DNA of 64,000 nt from Sphingomonas sp. BK345 (GCF_014193845.1 NZ_JACHZX010000002.1:248001-312000), one strand, 5' to 3'. Counted from the stretch's first letter, positions 40,727-50,323 are shown. The notes: generated by a model from the sequence alone, not told the origin. Program-made: numbers and translations.

Positions 40727-43700
40727 ATGTCCCAGCGCGCTCTCACCGCCGTCGCCCTCTGCCTCGCCGCCGCCCAGCTCTCGGCCCCGCTCGCGGCGCA
40801 GGTGAGCCCGCCGCCCAACGATCCACCGGTGGCGCAGGCCCAGGCGCCCGAGGACCAGGCGACCGCGCCGCTGCCCGACCAGGCCGGTCCGCTGCCGCTG
40901 CCCCAGCCTCGGTCGCAGCCGACCGCCGGCGCCCCCGCCACCGACAAGGGCAAGCCCGCCAAATGGGACGTCAACGCGCCGCGGGGCCTGCGCACGCGCG
41001 AGGTGCGCATCGCCACCGACGAGGGCAGCTGGATGAACCTCGACGTCTCGCCCGACGGACAGACGATCGCGTTCGACCTGCTCGGTGACATCTACACTAT
41101 GCCCGTCACCGGCGGCACGCCCACCCGGATCGCCGCGGGGCTCGCGTTCGAGCACCAGCCGCGCTTCTCGCCCGACGGGCGCCGCATCGCCTTCACCTCG
41201 GACCGGGGCGGCGGCGACAATATCTGGGTGATGAACCTGGACGGCAGCGACAAGCGCCAGGTCACGAAGGAGGACTTCCGCCTGCTGAACCAGCCGACGT
41301 GGAGCCCCGACGGGCGCTTCATCGTCGCCAAGAAGCATTTCACCACCGGCCGCTCGCTCGGCACCGGCGAGGTGTGGCTCTACCATGTCTCCGGCGGCGG
41401 CGGGGTGCAGCTGGTCAAGCGCGCCAGCGAGGTGCTGCAGAAGGAGCTGGGCGAGCCGATCTACGCGCCCGACGGCAAGAGCGTCTATTACACCCGCAAC
41501 GTCTCGCCCGGCCCGATCTTCGAGTATGCGCAGAACTCGCGCACCGACCTGTTCGACATCGAGCGCTACGACCTCGACAGCGGCGAGGTGACGACGGTCG
41601 TCTCGGGCGCGGGCGGCGCGGTGCGGCCGACGCCGTCGCGCGACGGCAAGCGCATTGCCTTCGTGCGGCGCGACGACAACGTCAGCAGCCTGTGGGTCAA
41701 GGACCTCGCCAGCGGCGAGGAGCGCAAGGTCTACGGCCCGCTCGACCGCGACGTGCAGGAGACCTGGGCGGTCACCGGCGTCTACCCCAACATGGCTTGG
41801 ACGCCGCGCGACGAGGCGATCGTCTTCTGGGCCGGCGGCAAGCTCCGCCGCGTGCCGGCTGGCGGCGGCGCGGCGAGCGTGATCCCGTTCCGCGTCAACG
41901 ACACGCGCGTGGTGGTCGACTCGGTCCACCCGCAGATCGAGGTCGCGCCGGCGCGCTTCGCCACCAAGATGCCGCGCTGGGCCGAAGTCTCGCCCGATGG
42001 CCGTCAGGTCGTGTTCGAGACGCTCGGCAAGCTCTGGGTCAAGCCGGTCGCGGGCGGCGTGGCCAAGCGGCTGACCCGCGGCGACGACGGGTTCGAGCTG
42101 TTCCCGAGCTGGTCACGCGATGGCAAGCAGGTCGTCTTCGTCGGCTGGCGCGACGATACGCTTGGGCAGATCCGCACGGTCGCCGCGGGTGGCGGCGCGG
42201 CGCGCACCGTCACCACGGCGGCGGGCACCTACCGCCGCCCGCGCTTCTCGCCCGACGGCAAGACGATCGTGTTCGAGCAGAGCCAGGGCGGCGAGCTGAC
42301 CTCGCCGCGCGGCAACCCCGGCAGCGGCGTGTACCGCGTCGCGGCGAGCGGGGGCGCGCCCGAGCGCGTCGCGCGCGACGCCGCCGCCCCGCAATTCGGC
42401 GCGGGCGGCGACCGCGTGTTCATGATCGCCAACGACGGCGGCAAGCGCCAGCTCGTCAGCACCGATCTCACCGGCGAGAACAAGCGGGTCCATGCCGCGG
42501 GCGAGCTGGTCAACGACTATCAGGTCTCGCCCGCGGGCGATTACGTCGCCTTCCGGCAGAATTACGAGGCGTTCGTGATGCCACTGCTGCCGGGCAAGCA
42601 GGCGGTCGACGTCGACACGAAGGGCAGCGCGCTGCCGGCGACGCGGGTCAGCGCGGACGGCGCCGACTTCATCCACTGGTCCAACGGCGGCGAGCAGATC
42701 CACTGGAGCGCGGGGCCGGTGCTCTACACCGCGCAGACCGCGCAGCTGTTCCGCGCCGCGCCGGCGGAGGAGGGCGCGAAGGGCGCGTCCTTCACCCCGC
42801 CGCGCACCGGCGTGTCGCTGTCGATGGAGGTGGACGCCGCCAAGCCGACCGGCACGGTCGCGCTCACCGGCGCGCGCGTCGTCACCATGGCGGCGGCGGA
42901 CGGCGGCATCGTCGACGACGCGACCGTGCTGATCCGCGGCGACCGCATCGTCGCGGTCGGCCCGCGCGCGTCGGTCCAGATCCCGGCGGGTGCCAAGACG
43001 ATCGACGTCAGCGGCAAGACGATCATTCCCGGGCTGGTCGACGCGCACGCGCACGGCTCGCAGGGCGACGACGAGCTGGTGCCGCAGCAGAACTGGTCGG
43101 CGATGGCCAATCTCGCGCTCGGCACGACGACGATCCACGATCCCTCGTCGCGCTCAGCCGAGATCTTCCCCGCCGCCGAAATGCAGCAGGCCGGGCTGGT
43201 GCTCGCGCCGCGTACCTTCTCGACCGGCGAGGTGATCTACGGCGCCAAGTCGCCCGACGTCTACGCGCAGATCGACGATTACGATGACGCGCTGGCGGTG
43301 GTGCGCCGGCTCAAGGCGGTGGGTGCGCACAGCGTCAAGAACTACAACCAGCCGCGTCGTGAGCAGCGCCAGATGGTCGTCGCCGCCGCCCAAGCCGAGA
43401 ACATGGAGGTGGTGCCCGAGGGCGGCTCGCTGTTCACGCTCGACATGACGCTGGTGCAGGACGGCAATTCGACGGTGGAGCATAACGTCCCGCTCGAGAC
43501 CTTCTACGGCGACGTGGTGCAGCTCTGGTCCCAGACCAGAGTAGGCTACACGCCGACCTTGGTGGTGGCCTATGGCGGGCCGGCGGGCGACCCGTACTGG
43601 CGCGCGCACATGGACGTGTGGCGTCATCCTTTGCTGTCGCGCCACGCGCCGCCCGCGCTGCTCGCCGCGCAGAACGCGCGGCGCGTGATCGCGCCCGAGA

Positions 43701-44155
43701 GCGACTATGTCGACGGCGTCACCGCGCGCGAGGCCAGGAAGCTCGCGGACAAGGGCGTGCTCGTCGCGATTGGTGCGCACGGGCAGCAGCCGGGTTTGGG
43801 CGCGCACTGGGAGCTGTGGAGCTTCGTGCGCGGCGGCATGACCCCGCTCGAGGCGCTGCGCGCGGGCACGATCGCCTCGGCCACCTCGCTCGGCTATGCC
43901 AAGGACGTCGGCTCGCTCGAGCCGGGCAAGCTCGCCGACCTGGTGGTGCTCGATGCCGATCCCACCGCGGACATCCGCAACAGCGACAAGGTGGCGCAGG
44001 TGATGCTCGGCGGCCGATTGTACGACGCCGCGACGCTCAACGAGGTCACCACCGGCACGCGCAAGCGCCAGCCCTATTGGTGGGAGCGCGCCGGCGATGC
44101 GAGCGGTGCAGCCGGGCGTCCGACAATCGGGCATGGCTTCGGCGACGTTGACTGA
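40727..44155 (+). CDS. Secreted TolB-like beta-propeller/amidohydrolase fusion
   Basis: A 1142-residue exported protein with signal peptide (TAVALCLAAAQLSAPLAAQ) and a Pro/Gln-rich linker. About residues 85-690 contain repeated PD40/WD40-like blades (ISPDG-type motifs such as RFSPDGRRIAFTSDRGG and EVSPDGRQVVFETLG). About 710-1120 form an amidohydrolase with the metal-binding motif VDAHAHGSQGD near residue 770 and NYNQPRREQ further on. Similar proteins are often annotated as amidohydrolase or prolidase-like; a peptidase or cyclic amidase role in the periplasm is plausible. AAAGGGGAA precedes the ATG. Confidence 0.9.
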   Translation: MSQRALTAVALCLAAAQLSAPLAAQVSPPPNDPPVAQAQAPEDQATAPLPDQAGPLPLPQPRSQPTAGAPATDKGKPAKWDVNAPRGLRTREVRIATDEGSWMNLDVSPDGQTIAFDLLGDIYTMPVTGGTPTRIAAGLAFEHQPRFSPDGRRIAFTSDRGGGDNIWVMNLDGSDKRQVTKEDFRLLNQPTWSPDGRFIVAKKHFTTGRSLGTGEVWLYHVSGGGGVQLVKRASEVLQKELGEPIYAPDGKSVYYTRNVSPGPIFEYAQNSRTDLFDIERYDLDSGEVTTVVSGAGGAVRPTPSRDGKRIAFVRRDDNVSSLWVKDLASGEERKVYGPLDRDVQETWAVTGVYPNMAWTPRDEAIVFWAGGKLRRVPAGGGAASVIPFRVNDTRVVVDSVHPQIEVAPARFATKMPRWAEVSPDGRQVVFETLGKLWVKPVAGGVAKRLTRGDDGFELFPSWSRDGKQVVFVGWRDDTLGQIRTVAAGGGAARTVTTAAGTYRRPRFSPDGKTIVFEQSQGGELTSPRGNPGSGVYRVAASGGAPERVARDAAAPQFGAGGDRVFMIANDGGKRQLVSTDLTGENKRVHAAGELVNDYQVSPAGDYVAFRQNYEAFVMPLLPGKQAVDVDTKGSALPATRVSADGADFIHWSNGGEQIHWSAGPVLYTAQTAQLFRAAPAEEGAKGASFTPPRTGVSLSMEVDAAKPTGTVALTGARVVTMAAADGGIVDDATVLIRGDRIVAVGPRASVQIPAGAKTIDVSGKTIIPGLVDAHAHGSQGDDELVPQQNWSAMANLALGTTTIHDPSSRSAEIFPAAEMQQAGLVLAPRTFSTGEVIYGAKSPDVYAQIDDYDDALAVVRRLKAVGAHSVKNYNQPRREQRQMVVAAAQAENMEVVPEGGSLFTLDMTLVQDGNSTVEHNVPLETFYGDVVQLWSQTRVGYTPTLVVAYGGPAGDPYWRAHMDVWRHPLLSRHAPPALLAAQNARRVIAPESDYVDGVTAREARKLADKGVLVAIGAHGQQPGLGAHWELWSFVRGGMTPLEALRAGTIASATSLGYAKDVGSLEPGKLADLVVLDADPTADIRNSDKVAQVMLGGRLYDAATLNEVTTGTRKRQPYWWERAGDASGAAGRPTIGHGFGDVD

Positions 44156-44198
44156 GAAGGCGGCGCGGTCGCCCCGGCGAACGCGTCGACTCGCTTCC

Positions 44199-44293
44199 GT
44201 CATCCCGGACTTGGTCCGGGATCCACCCGTCGGCGCACCTCACCGCTGCTTGAGCATGCGGCACGGTGGATCCCGTACCAAGCCCGGCATGAC
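44199..44293. repeat. Double-hairpin palindromic element, family P2
   Basis: Left stem ATCCCGGA/TCCGGGAT around CTTGG; the right arm is a slightly mismatched inverse copy. It lies 43 bp after the amidohydrolase stop. Confidence 0.85.
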
Positions 44294-44378
44294 GGAAGAA
44301 GAAGGTCAGGCGTCGCACCGCTGCCGAGCGGTCCTTCCCCGACTGGCGCAACGCCCCGCGCTATGTCACGGCGCGCGC

Positions 44379-45542
44379 ATGGAAGACTATGACGCGATCG
44401 TGCTCGGCGCGGGCGGCGCCGGGCTGATGGCGGCGGCGGTGGCGGGGCAGCGCGGGCGCCGCGTCGTCGTGCTCGACCACGCCGACGCGCCCGGCAAGAA
44501 GATCCTGATCTCGGGCGGTGGCCGCTGCAACTTCACCAACCTGCACGCCAGCGCCGACCGCTACCTCTCCGCCAACCCGCATTTCGCCAAATCGGCGCTG
44601 GGACGCTACACCGCGCAGGACTTCCTCGCGCTGGTCGAGCGCCATGGCATCACCTGGCACGAGAAGACGCTGGGCCAGCTGTTCTGCGACGGCAGCGCGC
44701 GCCAGATCGTCGAGCTGCTGCTCGGCGAGTGCGAGGCGGGGGGCGTCGCGGTGCGGCTCGGCGCCCTGCTCGGCGCGATCGAGCACGCCGACTCGCGATT
44801 CGCCGTCGCGCACGGCGGTCGGACCTATCGCGCGCCCGCGCTGGTGGTGGCGACCGGGGGTCCGTCCATTCCCAAGCTCGGCGCGACCGGTGTGGCCTAT
44901 GACATCGCGCGCCGCTTCGGGCTCAAGGTGGTCGAGCCGCGACCCGCGCTGGTGCCGCTGACATTGCCCGGCAACGAGGCGCTGTTCCGGGCGCTGTCGG
45001 GCGTCGCCACCGCGGTGGAGGCGCGCGTCGGCAAGGCGCGCTTCGCGGAGGCGGCGCTGTTCACGCACCGCGGCCTCTCGGGGCCGGCGATCCTCCAGGT
45101 ATCGAGCTACTGGCGCCGCGGCGAGGCGGTGGCGATCGACTTCCGCCCCGACGCCGCGCCCGGTTGGCTGGTCGAGGCCAAGCGCGCCCGGCCGCGCGCG
45201 ACGCTGGCGGGTGCGCTGGGGCTCCCGACGCGGCTCGCCGAGGCGTTGGCGGAGCGGCTCGGGCTGGGCGAGCTGGGCGCGGCGAGCGATCGTGCGCTGG
45301 CGGAGGCGGAGCGGCGGCTGGCGGACTGGCGATTCCACCCTGACGGCAGCGAGGGCTTTGCCAAGGCCGAGGTGACCGTCGGCGGCATCTCCACCGCCGA
45401 GCTGTCGTCGAAGACGATGGAGGCTCGCAAGGTGCCGGGGCTGTACGCGATCGGCGAGGCGGTGGACGTCACCGGCTGGCTCGGCGGGTATAATTTCCAA
45501 TGGGCGTGGGCGAGCGGTTACGCGGCCGGGCAGGCGGTGTGA
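44379..45542 (+). CDS. BaiN/HI0933-like FAD-dependent oxidoreductase
   Basis: A 387-residue flavoprotein. The N-terminal dinucleotide fold YDAIVLGAGGAGLMAAAVAGQ and the family signature ISGGGRCNFTN are followed by a substrate-like insert domain (THRGLSGPAILQVSSYW). The C-terminal FAD loop has VTVGGISTAELSS, GLYAIGEAVDVTG and GYNFQWAWASGYAAG. This family (COG2081) is widespread with poorly defined reactions. ATG at 44379 is the first start that fits the fold; the open frame upstream crosses the repeat element. Confidence 0.92.
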   Translation: MEDYDAIVLGAGGAGLMAAAVAGQRGRRVVVLDHADAPGKKILISGGGRCNFTNLHASADRYLSANPHFAKSALGRYTAQDFLALVERHGITWHEKTLGQLFCDGSARQIVELLLGECEAGGVAVRLGALLGAIEHADSRFAVAHGGRTYRAPALVVATGGPSIPKLGATGVAYDIARRFGLKVVEPRPALVPLTLPGNEALFRALSGVATAVEARVGKARFAEAALFTHRGLSGPAILQVSSYWRRGEAVAIDFRPDAAPGWLVEAKRARPRATLAGALGLPTRLAEALAERLGLGELGAASDRALAEAERRLADWRFHPDGSEGFAKAEVTVGGISTAELSSKTMEARKVPGLYAIGEAVDVTGWLGGYNFQWAWASGYAAGQAV

Positions 45543-45574
45543 GCGGGGCGAGGGTTGACCTCTCTCTCTCTACC

Positions 45575-45720
45575 GTCATCCCCGCGGAGGCGTCGACCCA
45601 GACACGCTGAGGCAGCGGCTCCGTCACGTACGCTGCGTCAGGCGGCCACGGTGGTGCCGCAGGCGCGACGCTTACCCGCGGACGCCAGCGCGTCTGAATC
45701 CCCGCCTCCGCGGGGATGAC
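45575..45720. repeat. Long palindromic element, family P3
   Basis: The outer ends GTCATCCCCGCGGAGGCG and its inverse CGCCTCCGCGGGGATGAC bracket a longer than usual centre (146 bp overall). The right arm folds as ATCCCCGC/GCGGGGAT. It lies 32 bp after the flavoprotein stop and between convergent genes. Confidence 0.8.
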
Positions 45721-45795
45721 GGGAGAAGGGGACGCACGCGCGGGCAAGGACGGGTCTAGGCAGGGACCCGTCCGGCCTCGCCCCGCCGCCAACCC

Positions 45796-47040
45796 TCACG
45801 CCGCCAGGCGCAGCTCCAGCCGGTCCCAGATCTCGACCAGCGCCGCGGTCAGCTCGCGCATCATCGCCTGATCGTGCGCCGGGCCGGGGGTGAAGCGCAG
45901 CCGCTCGGTGCCGCGCGGCACCGTGGGGTAGTTGATCGGCTGCACGTACACGCCGTATTCGGCGAGCAGGATATCGCTGATCTTCTTGGCCTTGACCGGG
46001 TCGCCCACCATCACTGGCACGATATGCGTCTCGCCCAGCATCACCGGCAGACCGGCCTCGCGCAGCATCGCCTTGAGCGTCGCCGCGGCGGCCTGCTGGC
46101 CGTCGCGCTCGGCGCGCGACGCCTTGAGGTGGCGCACGCTCGCCAGCACGCCCGCGACCAGCACCGGCGACAGCGAGGTAGTGAAGATGAAGCCCGGCGC
46201 GTAACTGCGGATCACGTCGACGATGGTGCGGTCGGCGGCAATATAGCCGCCCATCACGCCGAACGCCTTGCCGAGCGTGCCCTCGATGATGGTCAACCGC
46301 TCGGCCACACCGTCACGCTCGCTGATCCCGCCGCCGCGCGGGCCGTACATGCCGACGGCGTGGACCTCGTCCAGGTAGGTCAGCGCGTTATACTTGTCCG
46401 CCAGGTCGCAGATCGCGCCCACCGGGGCGACGTCGCCCTCCATCGAGTAGACGCTCTCGAACGCGATCAGCTTGGGCACGGCGGGATCGTCGGCGGCGAG
46501 CAGTTCTTCGAGATGCGCGAGATCGTTGTGGCGGAACACGCGTTTCTCGCACCCGGCGTTGCGGATGCCCGCGATCATCGAGGCGTGGTTGAGCTCGTCC
46601 GAGTAGATGATGCAGCCGGGCAGCACCTTGGCCAGCGTCGACAGCGTCGCCTCGTTCGAAACATAGCCGCTGGTGAACAGCAGCGCCGCCTCCTTGCCGT
46701 GGAGATCGGCGAGCTCGTGCTCGAGGTCGATGTGATAGTGGGTGTTGCCGCCGATGTTGCGCGTGCCGCCCGAGCCCGCGCCCACGTCGTGGAGCGCTTC
46801 CTCCATCGCGGCGATCACCTTGGGGTGCTGGCCCATGGCGAGATAGTCGTTGGAGCACCAGACGGTGATTGGCTTCGGCCCGTTGTGCCCGGCGAAGCAG
46901 CGCGCGTTGGGGAACATGCCCTTGTTGCGCAGGATGTCGATGAAGACGCGGTAGCGGCCTTCGGCATGGAGTCGATCGATCGCCTGCGTGAACACGCGCG
47001 AGTAGTCGACGCCGCGCGCCTCTCTGCTGTCGCTGATCAT
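45796..47040 (-). CDS. hemA: 5-aminolevulinate synthase
   Basis: A 414-residue PLP enzyme condensing glycine with succinyl-CoA, the first step of the alphaproteobacterial C4 heme pathway. Conserved blocks are [21 protein letters not shown], split around the typical R-F motif, then [39 protein letters not shown] and the PLP lysine Lys258 in [11 protein letters not shown] at 47040 ([14 protein letters not shown]) is chosen; the family core starts at VDYSRVF. A 13-bp palindrome lies about 70 bp upstream. Succinyl-CoA from the propionate operon and from the TCA cycle would be substrate. Confidence 0.97.
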   Translation of the reverse strand: MISDSREARGVDYSRVFTQAIDRLHAEGRYRVFIDILRNKGMFPNARCFAGHNGPKPITVWCSNDYLAMGQHPKVIAAMEEALHDVGAGSGGTRNIGGNTHYHIDLEHELADLHGKEAALLFTSGYVSNEATLSTLAKVLPGCIIYSDELNHASMIAGIRNAGCEKRVFRHNDLAHLEELLAADDPAVPKLIAFESVYSMEGDVAPVGAICDLADKYNALTYLDEVHAVGMYGPRGGGISERDGVAERLTIIEGTLGKAFGVMGGYIAADRTIVDVIRSYAPGFIFTTSLSPVLVAGVLASVRHLKASRAERDGQQAAAATLKAMLREAGLPVMLGETHIVPVMVGDPVKAKKISDILLAEYGVYVQPINYPTVPRGTERLRFTPGPAHDQAMMRELTAALVEIWDRLELRLAA

Positions 47041-47110
47041 GGCGCCCGCGATTACTCCCCTCCGCCCCCGATGGCCAGCGGATAAGGCCGCTTTGTCTGA
47101 TCGAGCGCTT

Positions 47111-47123
47111 GGACAAATTGTCC
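47111..47123. promoter_or_regulatory. Candidate operator palindrome GGACAAATTGTCC upstream of hemA
   Basis: A perfect 6-1-6 inverted repeat, AT-rich in its centre, 71 bp upstream of the hemA start codon. It is the only such signal in the 467-bp gap 47041-47507, which otherwise holds one P3 repeat and no gene I can support. The regulator is unknown. Confidence 0.35.
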
Positions 47124-47291
47124 CACCCCGGCCGGCGGTCAAGAGGGAAATGGCGGTAGGGAAGGGCGGCCGGGGCGGGGCGGCCGGGCGCGGGGCGGTG
47201 CGGCGGCGGACGTCGAGGCGGTCGGCGTCGCGTCTTCTCCGCGGACGCCGCGTCTCTCCGTCGCCGCCGTCCGTCTCAACGTCCTCACTCC

Positions 47292-47385
47292 GTCATCCCC
47301 GCGCAGGCGGGGATCCAGACACGCTGACGGAGCGGCTCAAGTACCTAGGTCCGCGCGTCTGGATTCCCGCCTTCGGTGGAATGAC
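47292..47385. repeat. Double-hairpin palindromic element, family P3
   Basis: Left arm stem ATCCCCGC/GCGGGGAT around GCAG, the same sequence as the left arm of the element inside pccA. The right arm is a diverged inverse copy ending GGAATGAC. It lies 122 bp beyond the murI stop. Confidence 0.85.
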
Positions 47386-47507
47386 GGAAGGGGGGCGGGG
47401 GCATGGCAGGACGGGGCAAGCGCAGGCCAGCGCACGGACATGGGCACGGGCGTGGGCACGTGAACGCCGACCGAGCGGGTCTCACCGCCGCCGCCCGCGG
47501 CCCGCCG

Positions 47508-48290
47508 CTACAGCGCCTCCACCCGCGCGAACGCCAGGCCTGCGGCGACGCGCCGCTCGTGCTCGCCGAGCCGCGTGAAGACCAGCACGTCCGGCCCCAC
47601 CGCCCAAACCTGCCCCGCGGTGAGCGACTCGATCCGCCGCGCGATACCCGGGCCGCCGTCGACGAATCGCACGCCCGGAGGCGCCGCCGCCGCGAGCTCC
47701 TCGGCGAGCAGCGGGAAGTGCGTGCAGGCGTTGACCACCACGTCGATCCGCTCGCCGCCGGGCTGGTCCAGCAGCCCCGCCAGCGCGCTGGCGACCGCGG
47801 CGGGATCGACCGCCTCGCCCGCCAGCTTGGCCTCGGCCAGCTCGACCAACGCGGCGGAGCCGTGGCGCAGCACCCGGCAGTCGCCGGCGAAGCGGGCGGC
47901 GAGGTCGTCGACATAGGGCTGGCGCACCGTCGCCTCGGTGCCGAGCACCCCGATCACGCGCGTGGCGCTCATCGCCGCGGCCGGCTTGATCGCGGGCACG
48001 GTGCCGACGACCGGCACGTCGAGCGCGGCGCGCACCGCGGGCAGCGCGATCGTCGAGGCGGTGTTGCACGCGATCACCGCCAGCCGCGGGCGATAGCGCT
48101 CGACCAGCCGTCCCAGCAGCGCGGGCACGCGCGCGGCGATCTCGCTCTCGGCCCGCGTGCCATAGGGGAAGCCCGCCGAGTCGGCGGCGTAGACGATCGG
48201 CGCCCGCGGCAGCAGCGCGCGCGTCGGCGCCACCACCGAGAGCCCGCCCACGCCCGAGTCGAAGAACAGGATCGGCCGCGTGTCGCTCAT
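47508..48290 (-). CDS. murI: Glutamate racemase
   Basis: A 260-residue enzyme making D-glutamate for peptidoglycan. FFDSGVGGLSV at the N-terminus, the catalytic cysteines in VIACNTAST and VVNACTHFPLL, and the substrate segment DSAGFPYG are all present. Length is normal. It is divergent from plsY, with about 107 bp between starts. Transcription would continue toward hemA across the P3 repeat. Confidence 0.96.
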   Translation of the reverse strand: MSDTRPILFFDSGVGGLSVVAPTRALLPRAPIVYAADSAGFPYGTRAESEIAARVPALLGRLVERYRPRLAVIACNTASTIALPAVRAALDVPVVGTVPAIKPAAAMSATRVIGVLGTEATVRQPYVDDLAARFAGDCRVLRHGSAALVELAEAKLAGEAVDPAAVASALAGLLDQPGGERIDVVVNACTHFPLLAEELAAAAPPGVRFVDGGPGIARRIESLTAGQVWAVGPDVLVFTRLGEHERRVAAGLAFARVEAL

Positions 48291-48397
48291 CGCCCGCGCG
48301 CTTACGGCCTCTCGCCGGTGCCGGCAACGTCGGCCGCGCCGGGCGGTAGCGTACCCGAAATGTTTCGGTTAGAGAGGGGCGGCATGGGGGACCGGAA

Positions 48398-49033
48398 CTG
48401 ACCGACGAACTCGTCTGGACGCTGCCCGCGGCCGCGCTGCTGCTGGGCTATCTGCTGGGATCGATCCCGTTCGGGGTGCTGCTCACCCGCGCGTTCGGCG
48501 CCGGTGACCTGCGGCAGATCGGTTCGGGCAACATCGGTGCCACCAACGTGCTGCGCACCGGCCGCAAGGGCCTGGCCGCGGCGACGCTGCTGCTCGATCT
48601 CGGCAAGGGCGCGGCGGCGGTGCTGCTGGCGCGTGCGTGGCTGCCCGGCGCCGAGCCCTACGCCGCGGCGGCGGTGATGGTGGGCCATTGCTACCCCGTG
48701 TGGCTGCGCTTCCGCGGCGGCAAGGGCGTGGCGACGCTGATGGGCGTGGCGCTGGCGCTGCATTGGCCGCTCGGCGCGGTGTTCGCGGCTTTGTGGCTGG
48801 GGCTGCTCGCTTTGCTGCGGATCTCGTCGCTCGCGGGCATGGCGGCGGCGATCAGCACGCCGGTCACCGCGGCGGTGCTGGGCGAGTTCGATCTCGTGCC
48901 GCTGCTGATGGGCCTCGCCGCGCTGGTGCTGTGGAAGCACCGCGCCAATATCGCGCGGCTGATCGACGGTACCGAGCCGCGCGTCGGCCGCTCCGCCGCG
49001 CCGGCCGCGGGCGACACGGCAGAGCAGGGGTAA
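48398..49033 (+). CDS. plsY: Acyl-phosphate:glycerol-3-phosphate acyltransferase PlsY, with atypical start
   Basis: About 211 residues, an inner-membrane enzyme making lysophosphatidate from acyl-phosphate and glycerol-3-phosphate. The three PlsY loops are present: GYLLGSIPFGVLLTR, GSGNIGATNVLR, and FRGGKGVATLMG with HCYPVWLRF before it. No ATG, GTG or TTG exists in frame before the first membrane helix. The best candidates are CTG at 48398 (giving MTDELVWTLP) with GGGGGA just upstream, or ATG at 48384, which is one base out of frame. Starting at the in-frame GTG 48476 would delete the first helix and motif. dprA follows 14 bp later. Confidence 0.82.
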   Translation: MTDELVWTLPAAALLLGYLLGSIPFGVLLTRAFGAGDLRQIGSGNIGATNVLRTGRKGLAAATLLLDLGKGAAAVLLARAWLPGAEPYAAAAVMVGHCYPVWLRFRGGKGVATLMGVALALHWPLGAVFAALWLGLLALLRISSLAGMAAAISTPVTAAVLGEFDLVPLLMGLAALVLWKHRANIARLIDGTEPRVGRSAAPAAGDTAEQG

Positions 49034-49047
49034 GAGGCGCGCGGCGC

Positions 49048-50139
49048 ATGGTGGACGAGGCGGAGCGCGCGGCGCGGCTGCGGCTGATCCGCACGCCTTC
49101 GATCGGTCCGGTCAGCTATCGCCGCCTGCTCGCGCGCTTCGGCTCCGCGACCGGGGCGATCGAGGCGCTGCCCGAGCTGGCACGGCGCGGCGGCGGGCGC
49201 GCGCCCGTGGTGCCGCCGTCCGGCACGATCGAGCGCGAGCGGGCGCTGCTCGAGCGGCTCGGCGCGCGCCACCTGCTGCTCGGCGATGCCGACTATCCGC
49301 CGCTGCTCGCCGAGCTCGACGACTCGCCCGCGGTGCTGACGCTGCGCGGCGACCTCGCGCTGGCGTCGCGGACGACGGTGACGATCGTCGGCGCGCGCGA
49401 CGCCTCGGCCGCCGCGTGCCGCCTCGCGCGCGCGCTGGCGCGCGATCTCGCCGCGGCGGGGGTGAGCGTGGTATCGGGACTGGCGCGCGGCATCGACGGC
49501 GCGGCGCATCTCGGCGCGCTGCCCGAGACGATCGGGGTGGTGGCGGGCGGGATCGACGTCGCCTATCCGCCGCAGCACGCCGCGCTGCAGGAGCGGATCG
49601 CGCGCGAGGGGCTGCTGCTGGCCGAGATGCCGCCCGGCACCGAGCCGCGCGCGCGCCATTTCCCCTATCGCAACCGCATCGTCACCGGGCTGGCGCTCGG
49701 GACGCTGGTGGTGGAGGCGGCGCCGCGCTCGGGCTCGCTGATCAGCGCGCGGCTGGCGGGCGAGCAGGGGCGCGAGGTGATGGCGGTACCGGGCCATCCC
49801 AGCGACCCGCGCGCGCGCGGCGGCAACGCGCTGATCCGCGACGGCGCGACGCTGGTGCAGGACGCGGCGGACGTGCTCGAGCAGCTCCGCCCGCTCGACC
49901 CGCGCGCGCTGCCGCGGCCGGTCGCGCCGTGGGAGAGCGTGAGCGAGGCGGCGGCGGACTATGGCGACGCGGAGCGCGCGCGGGTCGAGTCGCTGCTCGC
50001 CGCGGCGCCGGTCGCCACCGACGAGCTGGTGCGCCAGAGCGCGCTGCCCGCGGCGCTGGTCCAGGACGTGCTGCTCGAGCTCGAGCTCGCCGGGCGGCTG
50101 GAGCGCCACCCCGGCGGGCGCGTCAGCCGCGTGATGTAG
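49048..50139 (+). CDS. dprA: DNA-processing protein DprA
   Basis: A 363-residue protein that binds incoming single-stranded DNA and loads RecA during natural transformation. A SAM-like N-terminus (TPSIGPVSYRRLLARFGS) is followed by the Rossmann domain with VTIVGARDASAAACRLA, VVSGLARGIDGAAHLGAL, FPYRNRIVTGLALGTLVVEA (two segments) and GREVMAVPGHPSD. The C-terminal winged helix (VATDELVRQSALPAALVQ) is the DML1-like domain. It is just downstream of plsY; other competence genes are not in the window. Confidence 0.95.
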   Translation: MVDEAERAARLRLIRTPSIGPVSYRRLLARFGSATGAIEALPELARRGGGRAPVVPPSGTIERERALLERLGARHLLLGDADYPPLLAELDDSPAVLTLRGDLALASRTTVTIVGARDASAAACRLARALARDLAAAGVSVVSGLARGIDGAAHLGALPETIGVVAGGIDVAYPPQHAALQERIAREGLLLAEMPPGTEPRARHFPYRNRIVTGLALGTLVVEAAPRSGSLISARLAGEQGREVMAVPGHPSDPRARGGNALIRDGATLVQDAADVLEQLRPLDPRALPRPVAPWESVSEAAADYGDAERARVESLLAAAPVATDELVRQSALPAALVQDVLLELELAGRLERHPGGRVSRVM

Positions 50140-50207
50140 CGGGAGCGGTTTGGCACGGGCGAGCGACAGGTGGCTTCTGGGATCGTGGCCGTTGTCGCAC
50201 TCTCCCC

Positions 50208-50234
50208 GTCATCCAGGACCAAGTCCGGGATGAC
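50208..50234. repeat. Single-hairpin repeat, P2-like half element
   Basis: A 27-bp palindrome from GTCATCC to GGATGAC with stem CCGGGAT-like pairing around CCAAG. It looks like one arm, or a fused deletion product, of a P2 element. It lies 68 bp after the dprA stop. The rest of 50140-50323 shows nothing else. Confidence 0.65.
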
Positions 50235-50323
50235 GGAAGGATGAGGGGCACACGAGGAGCTTCGTCGAGCGCGGGCGATCCGAAGTGCCAGAACAATGAC
50301 CAGCGGGATCGCAGTCCCCGCAA

